Below are positions 54,773-64,000 of a stretch of DNA of 64,000 nucleotides, in pieces (positions within the stretch are counted from its first letter, which is position 1; every line of letters starts with the position of its first letter). The stretch comes from Lethocerus indicus (Eukaryota > Arthropoda > Insecta > Hemiptera > Belostomatidae). The notes beneath the pieces are model-generated. The model was not told the DNA's origin. It saw only the letters and a list, made by a program, of their open reading frames with translations, and ran no database searches. Both the position numbers and the translations under genes were made by a program. The DNA lies in assembly GCA_019843655.1 (NCBI GenBank), contig JACDQD010000103.1:10477501-10541500 (forward strand), in the 5' to 3' direction.

Positions 54773-57149
54773 TAAATAAAGTAACAGACTCTGTATTCGA
54801 TTCAAGAATAATTTTCCATTGCAGCCGAATCCTGTAAAAGGATTTTACATGCATGTAATTTTTTCTGTAGTCCGGGAAACTAATCCCAACTCTGTTTATT
54901 TTAATTGTGCATCTGGAAAATGATGTTTCTCATTAGAAAGTCGTGCGGGCTCTCGGAAAGCATCTGCTTCGTTAAGCGGGATAGTGCGTTACAAAATATA
55001 ATTTCAGTTCATATCAGTTTCAAAAATATATTCCAAATTTATTACAGTAACTGTCATATTCTCGCATCCCCCGGCTTAATTGGTCTCTCGGACAGGACCA
55101 GTACAGATTAATTCTGTATTGAATTTATTAACAGAAATGCAATTTTTTTAATTTGGAGGTAAAATAAAACATGAATTTGAATTTATCTTTATATTCAGTG
55201 TCGGGTGAAAATGGAAAAACGGGAAATAATCTTGAAAATCAATAATTATTGTAAATGAGCTATAAAAAGAAAAAAAAATGGAAATTGGTAAAAGATCCGA
55301 TAGTTGAAATGGATAAAAAAGATAGTTGATAAATGGCTAATTGATTAAATTAAATGTAATTCCAGAAATGTGTGAAATACTTTTGATGCGTTGCGCTGTT
55401 TTTCCAATTAAAAGACCGAGTCGTACAAAGATGTTGAGACAGCTTGTAAAGGAAACAGTACGATAATTATAATCAGCTAAGGTTTCGTAGATAATTTTTA
55501 TTTCGGATAATTGAAACACTTATAATTTCCAAAACTTTCTTTTCACTCTGTATATCGACTTGACTGGTTTATAATTCCTCAAATTATAACATATTTTTAG
55601 GGGATCATCAAACAAATGACCTACGCTCTAATCTTTCCATATGTTTCCTGTAAACATATATAAGGTATCCTTACTCTTTCAAATACTCATCTCCAGATGA
55701 TTTATCTGTAAAATGTAAAATTCACGAACGTGAACAAAATACTGGAAATTTTAAATTTAAATTCAACAATTAATTACATCCCGAGGAAGGAAACATAAAT
55801 TGAGTTCGGGGTGGAATTAATTTCAGTAGGTGGGCCGGGAATTATCGTCTCCTTTCAATGGAAATCAATTTAACGTCGGAGGAAAAACATCGATTGGGAT
55901 TTTTACGAAATGTAATAAAACAGGGGGAGCCGAACAAAAAAAAAATTGGCCCCATCTTATGAATTATGCATTCGGAGTCGACTTTATAATTTGTGTTTGG
56001 ACAGTGCTAAGTTAGCGGCCGCATATTTCCCCCTCTATTTTTTCCTTATCCCCCAGGTGCATTCCCAACTTGTGCTTAGGTCGAACACCTTCTGCGGTAC
56101 CCTTTAAAAAATTAACACTATCGTTCCTACAGCGACACCGGCGACAACAACCGGCCTGAATAAGTGGACAAATATCGATTTTGCGATGGATTTCAGCGCG
56201 TTGCCATCTTACGGACCAGGTCGCGCTCATCGGGCCCTGAGTTAGATCGGTTTCGAGTCAACGCATTCGCAAAACACACTCGGAAAAGAAAAGAGTTTGA
56301 GCCGATTTGAATTTCGCGAACCTGCACTGAACCCGTTTGGGGACTTGAAGGCATTTTTTGTTTGCAACTACTTCTTCGTGTATTGATAAAAAATAAGAAA
56401 CTGGATTAGCTTAGTCCATTTCTGGTGGCGATAATCTTTAGAACAAACAGCAGACTATAACTGGTAATGTCACTTCAAGACAACCAATTACTAACATTAA
56501 TAATAATTCAAGATTATTGATAACTCACAGTTTTAGGGAAACGTTAGTCCTTTTTCGGTGACTCACCTAATTCAATAAATTATTGAAAGTGTCAATGATG
56601 CACTGATCCTGTCACTAGTGTAAATAAATTGTTTTTTTGATGGTTTTTGAATGTATATAAGACTCGCGACTGAATTTTTCACCTAATGGAACAGTACTCA
56701 CGATGCCGTAATCTAATATAAGTTAAAAGTGTTAATAAAATTACGAAACTCAGTTTAATATCAGCAAAAAGTTATACAAGGGAAAATATATTTAACTGGC
56801 GTATTGGATTAATTAATATACGCCATGCATTACTCTTAGGAATGCAGGTAAAACCTAACGCTTTTACTTAATGAAGTCGATCAATTAGGTCTCAACAAAG
56901 CACGTTAATTAGGATATTGAATTTGAACTTGAATAATGCCTATTAATATTAATAGGCAATAATAATCTGCGGGGTAATCTGAAACACATTTAATGTACCG
57001 AATAATTGTATTGAACCAATTTCAACGGGGGAGGAAAACGCCGCTAAACCGCTTGCTGGCATTTATCATGGAGAACGGTATATTCTCATTAAAGTTTTGA
57101 AATAATTCAAAATTATCTCTGTATTGAAGGTACTTATCGTTATTAACTA
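54773..57149. other. Non-coding stretch
   Basis: AT-rich DNA with the palindrome at 56937-56958 and a smaller hairpin (GGCGTAT/ATACGCC) at 56799-56824. The minus-strand frame at 56012-56230 opens on ATG but has no domain signal. Confidence 0.4.
56937..56958. repeat. Perfect 22-bp palindrome
   Basis: TGCCTATTAATATTAATAGGCA is its own reverse complement. The tandem TTAAT half-sites would suit dimeric homeodomain-type binding, but that is inference. Confidence 0.6.

Positions 57150-57202
<53 letters not shown>
57150..57202. repeat. (TA)n microsatellite
   Basis: About 26 TA units, directly abutting a hammerhead-like relic on the minus strand. Confidence 0.95.
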
Positions 57203-57206
<4 letters not shown>

Positions 57207-57236
57207 CCGGTTTCGGATTCCTGCCTTTGTCAGTGG
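57203..57236 (-). repeat. Hammerhead-like relic (H) abutting the TA repeat
   Basis: On the minus strand it reads CTGACAA, then AGGCAGGAATCC, then GAAAC, CG, GTCTGTATATA. The box order and GAAACCGGTCT match the palindromic family, but the first box has A for G and stem I is not formed. The layout (conserved box, then TA microsatellite) suggests the end of a different, related retroelement family. Confidence 0.4.
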
Positions 57237-58364
57237 CTTTTTAGTTAGTAATGTAGAGGGCTAGGCGGTAGTTGTTCTATCCCCATTTTCCTATTTTTTG
57301 CGTATTCCAAAATCAACCTTTTGCACATGCAAAACAAACATGTGTACAGGGCCGATTGTTGTTTTGCACGAAGCTCTGCTAAATGAAATGTGACAACTAG
57401 ACGGGTGGAAAAGCGACCGAACGATTACACAGCACTATTTTATTCCCTGTGAACTCTTGGATAGCGAACATGTGATAAACCCGGTTTGCACCGAAATCCG
57501 ATTGTTGAATGATACGTCCGGCATTAATTTCATAATTAACGTTTGCTATCCCGTAAGGGATTTCGTAAAATAAAGAACAACATGCAATATTTGAAATAAT
57601 TTCAAGCAAAGTTAATCGTAATTTTTTTCCTCTCTACTATCTGGAATTGGGGATACTGAACCAAATAATAAACTAGCAACAAACAGATGGTAAATTCACG
57701 ACCGCGTGATTCGCTTTTGCTACAAAGCGGGAAACATGAAAACAATGGATAGACCACAGGTAGGAATGGGAGAAAGGTGTTCATTTGGAATATCCAACAC
57801 AAAACATATTAAAATTAAACTCCGATCCAATTCCATGTTCATCTCCCTAACAAATAGGAACCGGAACAAAAACCTCCATACATACATAAAAATCAAAGAA
57901 TTTTTGTCGAAATGTTCAAGGATGGAAACAGAAATTCAGAAAAAAATAAAAATTAATGTTTATCACCGTATAAACTAAATAACACAGAAGTAGATAGGTG
58001 CAACCGAGATGCGTCATCTTATGATTTTTCATTAACGATTTGAGCATACCACAATTCTTCACAAACACACTGCAAGAGAGGAATTGTGTAATAATAACTG
58101 CACATTGGAAAAAACACCTTTTAAGATTAAGTCTGGTCCTTAGCAGCGCTACAAGTCAAGTTGATTGATCGCTTATCCCAACTTAGTTCATCCGACTTTG
58201 TTTAACCCGCTGTAAAAGTACGGCGCTTTAGGGCGTCATTTTAACTTATTGGCCCAGGGGAAACAAATAAGAACGATCGCCGCCGAAACTTCGAAGTTGC
58301 TGAGTAACGGAGAAAGAAAATTTAATTCCTAGTACTTTTTCTAGTTTACTAGTTTTTCTTTAAG
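57237..58364. other. Non-coding stretch
   Basis: No gene is supported. Short frames on both strands near 57397-57978 lack domain signal. Confidence 0.35.
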
Positions 58365-58424
58365 AGAGGAACTTGATTGATTCCGGATCTTCGGGAACAG
58401 CTATTACTTTGAAATTTAATGTCG
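58365..58424 (+). CDS. Possible short internal exon
   Basis: A pyrimidine-rich acceptor (TAGTTTTTCTTTAAG) precedes 60 nt that end at a strong donor, GTCG|GTAAGTAT. Only one frame is open and reads RNLIDSGSSGTAITLKFNV. The acceptor could also lie two bases later without changing the frame. No adjoining exons are identified and the peptide is too short to place. Confidence 0.18.
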
Positions 58425-58559
58425 GTAAGTATCGAAATATAGAAATAAATCCTGACAATAAGGTTGCTAAGAATATATATTTTACTTGCCGATTCTGATT
58501 ACAGTAACTGACCTTATTACCCCCTTTGTATTATCTATTACTATTAATTTAATATGGCA

Positions 58560-58870
58560 TCATTCTTACAGTGTACTGTTTCTACTAGCTGATTTGCTTC
58601 TATGCTAGACCGATTTCTTCTTCTTCAGTAGAATCTTTCAATAGAACAGTGAGGCACTTACGAATGTTTGTTTCCAGCAGGTCACCCCGTCTGCACTTCT
58701 TTGCATATACGTGGTTCGTGTTTAACTTTACACAACAGTAATTATTGTAACAGCCTCCGCATTACAAAATCATTGCAGTCGGACTAAGTGCGTCACCAAT
58801 CTACTGAAGACGGCGAAAAGGGGAAACAGTGTCCGGTACAGACCAAATTGACGAGTATGGTTGGATGACC
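58560..58870. repeat. Diverged palindromic copy (G) of the hammerhead-bearing repeat
   Basis: The left part in minus sense reads CTACTGAAGAAG, then ATCGGTCTAGCAT, CAAATCAGC and AGAAACAG. The right part in plus sense (58780-58870) reads GTGCGTCACC, CTACTGAAGACGGCG, GGGGAAACAGTGTC and CAGACCAAATTGACGAG. Motif order and outward-facing polarity match copies B, C and E, but the stems are broken. It looks like an older member or sister family. Confidence 0.55.
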
Positions 58871-61800
58871 ACAAGAATTGCGGTAGAAGCCATAAATTTA
58901 ATAGTTTACGCGTTAATTTTGCAGGTGCTTGTTAATGGCTGATTCAGTGGTGTATGACAACGTGCTGTTGATTTACGTCATCTTTAACTGAATTAATTTA
59001 AGTGTCATGAAATAACTGTCGAATATCTGAAATAGGTTTGTGCGTAATATAAATAGCGATATCAGATATTAGGAATCTAAGGCACGGTTGTTTTCACAAT
59101 TGTCCATTATGCACAAATCCAGGATGCTCGTCTGTGTCCTGTCCGGAACTATCAGTGTCAGTCCCGATGTTAACAGAGAAAGATCATAAAATTCGATTAA
59201 CTTGGCGGAATACCTGTTTCGTTCAAATAGGCTTTTACGGTACACAATTGGACACGTGGCCGAGGGGGCGCACACCGAAATATTTGATACAACACCGATC
59301 GTACGAAATGGGCCGACCGTTGAACACACTGAGTGGTGGATATACTTTCGGTCGGGGGTTAGCGTTTCTCCTGGACGTGCTATATTATAACGCGATAGCC
59401 GGGCGGGATATGCGGTCGGTCCTTGTTGTACCGCGCGCGGGCCAATACTGGGACTGGGGCCCTCCACTACTTAAACGGCCGGGCACATGCTCCACGGGAC
59501 ATGCGCCACAATCCGTCTATCTTCTGTAGGCACCTACCGCCTCGCCGACTAGTCGAAAACAATATATATATTCGAAACGAATTACAATATCCTAAACGGG
59601 GTATAACATGTAACAGGGCGACGATACATTGCCTGCTGGTACAAGTCCGATACTCGGTAAGCTGGCATCAGTGGTTGATTTAATTATAAATTCTAATTTA
59701 ATTGAAATTCGGCCCGCCAACGGAATTAAGGAACTTGAGGTTTAATGGCAAAACCCAATTACCTAATTTTGTTTACCTGATTTTTCTAATTAAAACTCTA
59801 CAATGCACTGACACCAACTGTAGTGAATAGTGAACACGGTTTTTTATTATTGTAACTAAACCAATACTGTGGACAAGAAAACTATATTCAGTCATAATAT
59901 TCATTTATATAAACGTAGAAAGGCCGGCGGGTCGGCATGCATTGGTGCCAGTGAATATAAGATTTCGTTTTTGACAATAGTCTGTATTGTCAGGCTAGAT
60001 AATTCGACTCCACAAGCCTAATTTGTCAAGTTATCAACTGCGCACAGGATATCCTCGCCTGGCGACCTATGACGTAAACCTTCGTTAGAACAAAGAAGAG
60101 ACGTCGTTTCGTATTACCGCACAGAGAAATCTGTATGGCACAATAAATTGTGACGGAAAAATCGTCCGATCGTAAAATTTATCTTATCTCCTCCCGCTTC
60201 GGTATTCGAGTTAACACACATCATCACACTGCAGAATCACTATCCGGTTTTGAAAATTGCTAGTATGACAGTACTGGAACGATGATTCATTGACCAGTTT
60301 GTCACAGTACCACAACAAACACGCTCCTTGCGATTTTCAAAATTATCGATGGCCATTAATTAACCCACTCAGCGATGTATTCCTCTACTGCATTAATGCA
60401 ATGGTTCAATCGATTTAGTGTTTTATTATATATACCACCAGGAAACAAAATGTTGTTTTGCGTTAGTTCGGACGTTTGATTTCATATCTTCAGGTCGTTG
60501 TGAGACTCCACAATTTGGGATCGGATATGTTTTGTTTATACAGTGAAGTGGGATGAAAGTTTCCCTGTCCTCATCAGGAAATGATTCAAGACGGAAATCG
60601 AACCGAAGCTACACGGAGACGTTTGCCGGTGACATGAACTCGTATTGAAACTGGCGTTTGGTATAAATAACGAAATATATTTAAATTGAATATAAAGCCG
60701 TTGGTCTCTTTGTCTAATTAATCAGTTCAGAAGATTAATTTTGTGCGTTATTTATTGATCAATAAACAGTTTGGCCCTCAATCCAACGCGTGAAGCCCGA
60801 TTCCAATGACTGCTTTCCCGAGGTCGGAATATCCCGAATATTCGACGGTCAGGAGATACCTCGGGCGTGATCAAAGTCGTAAGACAAGAGAAAAAGGAGG
60901 GGGGAGGGGGAGAAGAAGCCTCAAACAAAAATGAAACTCCGCGGTGAACTTTTAGCGGGGCCGAAGTTTAGGGTCTATTGTAGGGCGGGATGTCGAAGTT
61001 GCGCTTTGCTCAAGTCACCGTCCGGCCGGCCAAGCGGGCATTACTTATGCAGCAAGGAATACCCCCGCCGGAACCGCATCCCGCAACACACTGGTTATTT
61101 ATTCAGAACACTTCCTTCATCCGTTGAGTGCCGAAGGTTTCTGATTCGGATTCTTCCCTAATATCAACTGGAACAAGTGTCGGTACAACGTTTAACATCA
61201 ATATTCCTAAATAATTTCCGCGTTCAATTAATATACTTATATGTTTTTCCACTCATTTTCTTTATACATTTTTTCCGTTTAATCCTTTTAACGAACTTTT
61301 GAACAATACACATATTTAAGATATTAATTGTGGCGTCAACGAGCTGTTTTGCTGTTTCGTGGCAATGGGAAAATTTCCTGCTTAGAAAGAAAAGTTTTCC
61401 TCCCCAACATCATTTTATTGCCTTACCTGAGCAATATTTATATATTTGTATGCGTTTTCGAAACATTCATAATATGCAAATATTAGAAATTATGCAAAGT
61501 GAAAGAGCGAATAAATAGTTCTCTGCACCACCTCCCCCTTCTAGCTCGATCGTGTGATTTAATTCATTCCCTTGACTTGCAAATAAATGAATCATTTCTC
61601 GGTCCTGTGTCACCTCTTTAGAAATGCGACCCTTCGTCCGGGACGCTTTTTCCCGAGAAAATTTGTTATATTAATTTTGAAAATTTTCAATTTAATGCCA
61701 GTGGATCGCAAATAATTCCAAGAATTCTGTAAGAATATAATTTACCTTTAGGACTCCAGTAGAAGCGAAGACTGAACTGACCTGAAACAAAATAAATGTA

Positions 61801-62693
61801 ATGAATAACATATTACTGTTATTTAATAAATTACCTCATTACAATAATCTTTTAAAAGTTGAGATCGCGTTGAGATAATGCGTCGAATTTTATTTACTGC
61901 AAGAAATTACTAATGACAGTGATATAGGTATAGGGAATTGAAAATGTGCGGTGAACGTGACTTTGAATTCATTATTACAATCAAACCGTGAGCTGAATAT
62001 CGATTAGAGGCCCATTTGGCGGTTTCGGAAGTGTCCCATCTTCGGGGGGGAGAGGTTTTACATTTTGTAATCCGCGCTCAAGTTTTTTGTCAATTCTAGA
62101 AGTAGGTGAAAAGAGGTATAGCGTAGGAGGAGAGATCCATCGATCATACAAGCACATACTCTGATATTTAAATGTAATAGCTGTTCTCTTGGTACAGAAC
62201 GAGTTTGTTATTCCGAGTTTGAAATAACAATCGTGCAATTTTTTTGGAGTTAGGTTCAATGTGTAATAATTTCGATTTATCGTCGTCGTCTGTACCATTC
62301 CTACAAATAATAAATAGCCCGTTAATTTAAAGAACTACGGACACTTCATTTCTAACGTATGAAACACCTTGAGCGACGCATTAGCAGTGTTTACTTGGAC
62401 GGAGGGTGTTGTATGCTCGTTGCCCCGGAACGAGTGACCCTAAGGGAGTAGGGACTAATTGAACGGCGCTCGGATGACACGGGGGTCGACACGCAACGCC
62501 TCCATGTAGTGCGGTCCTAGTATCAGAGAGCCCCTTAACGCCTGCCCTTTTCATCTTATGAAATTTCCCCTCTCCACTACCGCCACAACAGATCAGTACA
62601 TTTCTCAAATTTTGACATTAATACCTTCACCTCTCTCCGACTATACTGTGGAAGAATTATCTGGAATTTATTAAACGATTATACATAACTTAC
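58871..62693. other. Non-coding stretch with a GC-rich island
   Basis: About 59190-59540 is GC-rich and open on both strands for about 130 codons (59069-59467 minus, 59134-59529 plus). Neither product shows a recognisable domain and the overlap suggests composition-driven frames. A purine tract with G-runs lies at 60882-60918. Confidence 0.4.
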
Positions 62694-62736
62694 AGTAGAT
62701 TTGTTGTGTTTCTGTCTCTCGCTGGTTTGGTCTTTT

Positions 62737-62773
62737 GTTAGACCGGTTTCGGCTACTCGCCATCTTCAGTAGC
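62737..62773 (-). ncRNA. Hammerhead-ribozyme-like motif, copy E left arm
   Basis: On the minus strand: GCTA, CTGAAGA, U, GGC-GAGTA-GCC, GAAAC, CG, GTC, TAAC. Core boxes are complete. Stem I pairs A-U and U-A next to the core but has a C-A mismatch at the third pair. Confidence 0.45.
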
Positions 62774-62955
62774 GGTGTTAGTCACTATTGGCACTTTGGC
62801 TGTTTTTCGGGCATCCTCACTCCACTGTCACTTGTACTATGTCCTGCATATCTCGAATTATTATAGAGGAAAATACATTTTTACGGTACAAGTGACAGTG
62901 ACTGTGGAGTGAGGATGCCCGAAAAACATCCAAAGCGCCACCAGTGACTAACACC

Positions 62956-62992
62956 GCTACTGAAGATGGCGATCAGCAGAAACCGGTCTAAC
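62956..62992 (+). ncRNA. Hammerhead-ribozyme-like motif, copy E right arm
   Basis: Order GCTA, CTGAAGA, U, GGC-GATCA-GCA, GAAAC, CG, GTC, TAAC. Both core boxes are present, but stem II loses the pair next to the core (GCC has become GCA) and stem I has the same C-A mismatch as the left arm. Probably weaker than the left copy. Confidence 0.4.
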
Positions 62993-63080
62993 AAAAGACC
63001 GAACCGGCCAGAGGAGACAGAAACACGACAAATCTACGGTATTCTAACCCGTCGCAGACCACAAAACAGGTATGTTAAAC

Positions 63081-64000
63081 TAATACATAAGTTACACATT
63101 CACTCCAATGGGCGCTCCAAAGTGGGCCGCAGTTCATGATTTATTTCTCATGAACCCTTAACCAGTAGAAACAAAATATAATTAAAAGGAGTGTTAGGAA
63201 TAGGTTGTATTTTTGCCTCCGTCGTGACTGGAGCCGTAAACAAGAATGTTGTTCTCGCCCTTGTTTCCAGGCGACCCAAACAATCCAGTTCTAGTGTTCC
63301 TCCTATAAACACTATAAACTCAGTTGACTCAGCATTGTCGTTCGGATTTGTTTTTTACTCCTCCGTCAATTGGCCGGCCGTAGATGGAGAACGTCCAATT
63401 CGCGTAAAAATTGTGGTCGCCCGAAAGGCGAAGTATAATGGTAAGTTGAGAGTTGGTAAACCATTTTCTGTTCTTCCCTAGATTTCAGCCTAATTTTCCA
63501 AATAAGGAATAATATTTGGAGTCTATATCTCTATAGAACCTTTTTTTGGTGACCAGAATTAATTATTAATTCTCCAGCCTCGTGTACATATAATATTATT
63601 ATAGATTAATCGCTAAGAACACGATGGTCTATAAAGTCATCTTCATCTACCGTCCAGTTCTCGAGAGTCATTTCGTCGCTGAACCGGTGTCTCGGCGCCT
63701 TCGGTGTGACACTGAGGCGGAATTGTTTGAACCGCCCGCAAAGATTGAGGAGGAATTCCGAACCCGTCAAAGTTTGAAATTAATCAAGTTTCGGGAAGGA
63801 CGATTGGGGGAACTGCGTTTCCGGTTGGGGCTTCTGCCGACACTGTCGAACTTCCGGTGGGGACAATCGAAACCAGTCCAACAATGGAGGTGCGGAATTG
63901 GGTATTGGACAAATCTAACTAGTACCTAACTATCAGCGGTCGGGTAGTAGGGATCTTTTCGGAATCACGTTCTAGTCGCTATTTATGAGAATAAACTAAA
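63081..64000. other. Right end of the window
   Basis: Beyond the palindromic copy lies the possible exon at 63271-63440 and a plus-strand frame at 63624-63929 (101 codons from an ATG in fair context, charged in its middle part) that I do not recognise. No domain is visible in either. Confidence 0.3.
63271..63440 (+). CDS. Possible internal exon
   Basis: An acceptor with a pyrimidine-rich tract (TTCTCGCCCTTGTTTCCAG) precedes 170 nt that end at an excellent donor, ATAATG|GTAAGTTG. One frame is open throughout: one leading base, 56 codons and one trailing base. The peptide starts RPKQSSSSVPPINT, has a hydrophobic stretch (LSFGFVFYSSVNW) and ends with basic residues (RVKIVVARKAKYN). No family is recognised and no neighbouring exon was found. 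Confidence 0.2.

Larger units (their letters stand above)
62694..63080. repeat. Palindromic hammerhead-bearing repeat, copy E
   Basis: The short left arm (minus sense) and longer right arm (plus sense) face each other across a reduced centre near 62838-62883. Both arms share variants not seen elsewhere: GTGGAGTGAGGATGCCCGAAAA and GTCTAACAAAAGACC. Both keep a nearly complete ribozyme motif. The right arm alone carries the outer segment through CAGACCACAAAACAGGTATG; the left stops after the complement of CAAATCTAC. Part of the left inner arm is lost, which shortens the loop. Confidence 0.85.

Noticed and set aside
59069..59529. About 130-codon frames open on both strands
   Set aside because: Mutually overlapping frames in a GC-rich patch are expected when stop codons are rare. 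Neither product resembles a family.

Overview
The window looks like eukaryotic, AT-rich, gene-poor DNA from an invertebrate animal, probably an arthropod. This rests on short scattered reading frames, splice-site-like borders, long TA/TG and GA microsatellites and many small transposon remnants; no sequence search was possible. There is no prokaryotic-style gene array and no long uninterrupted gene.

Coding content is sparse and tentative. A three-exon model on the minus strand (49876-49927, 43129-43366, 39107-39209) gives an unrecognised protein of about 130 residues. Its middle exon, GC-rich and rich in Pro/Ala/Gly and His/Tyr, is the best supported. On the plus strand, 24371-24502 encodes a signal-peptide start and may join 27097-27222, which has a stop followed by AATAAA, to give a secreted protein of about 85 residues. 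A few other possible exons are listed at low confidence.

The most unusual content is a family of palindromic repeats at 33968-34565, 37632-38148, 62694-63080 and, more diverged, 58560-58870. Partial copies lie at 8700-8882, 31624-31700, 43013-43055 and 50147-50365. Each arm carries a 37-nt motif laid out like a minimal type I hammerhead ribozyme: a CTGANGA box, stem II, a GAAA box, a very short stem III, a GTC cleavage triplet, and a stem I made by GCTA pairing with TAGC. The two arms point outward in opposite orientation. Within a copy the arms share private mutations, so the palindrome seems to be regenerated or homogenised copy by copy. In the three best copies the better ribozyme is in the shorter arm and the damaged one in the longer arm. 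Such motifs are known from Penelope-like elements and retrozymes; a non-coding palindromic carrier with paired opposed ribozymes is less familiar.

Other mobile DNA includes a 457-bp terminal-inverted-repeat element with an 8-bp target duplication (54308-54764), a 671-bp TTAA-flanked element with 14-bp inverted ends (32430-33100), and two diverged direct copies of a 446-bp repeat (9495-9940 and 12615-13060). The remaining sequence is AT-rich intergenic or intronic DNA with GC-richer islands, palindromes and microsatellites.
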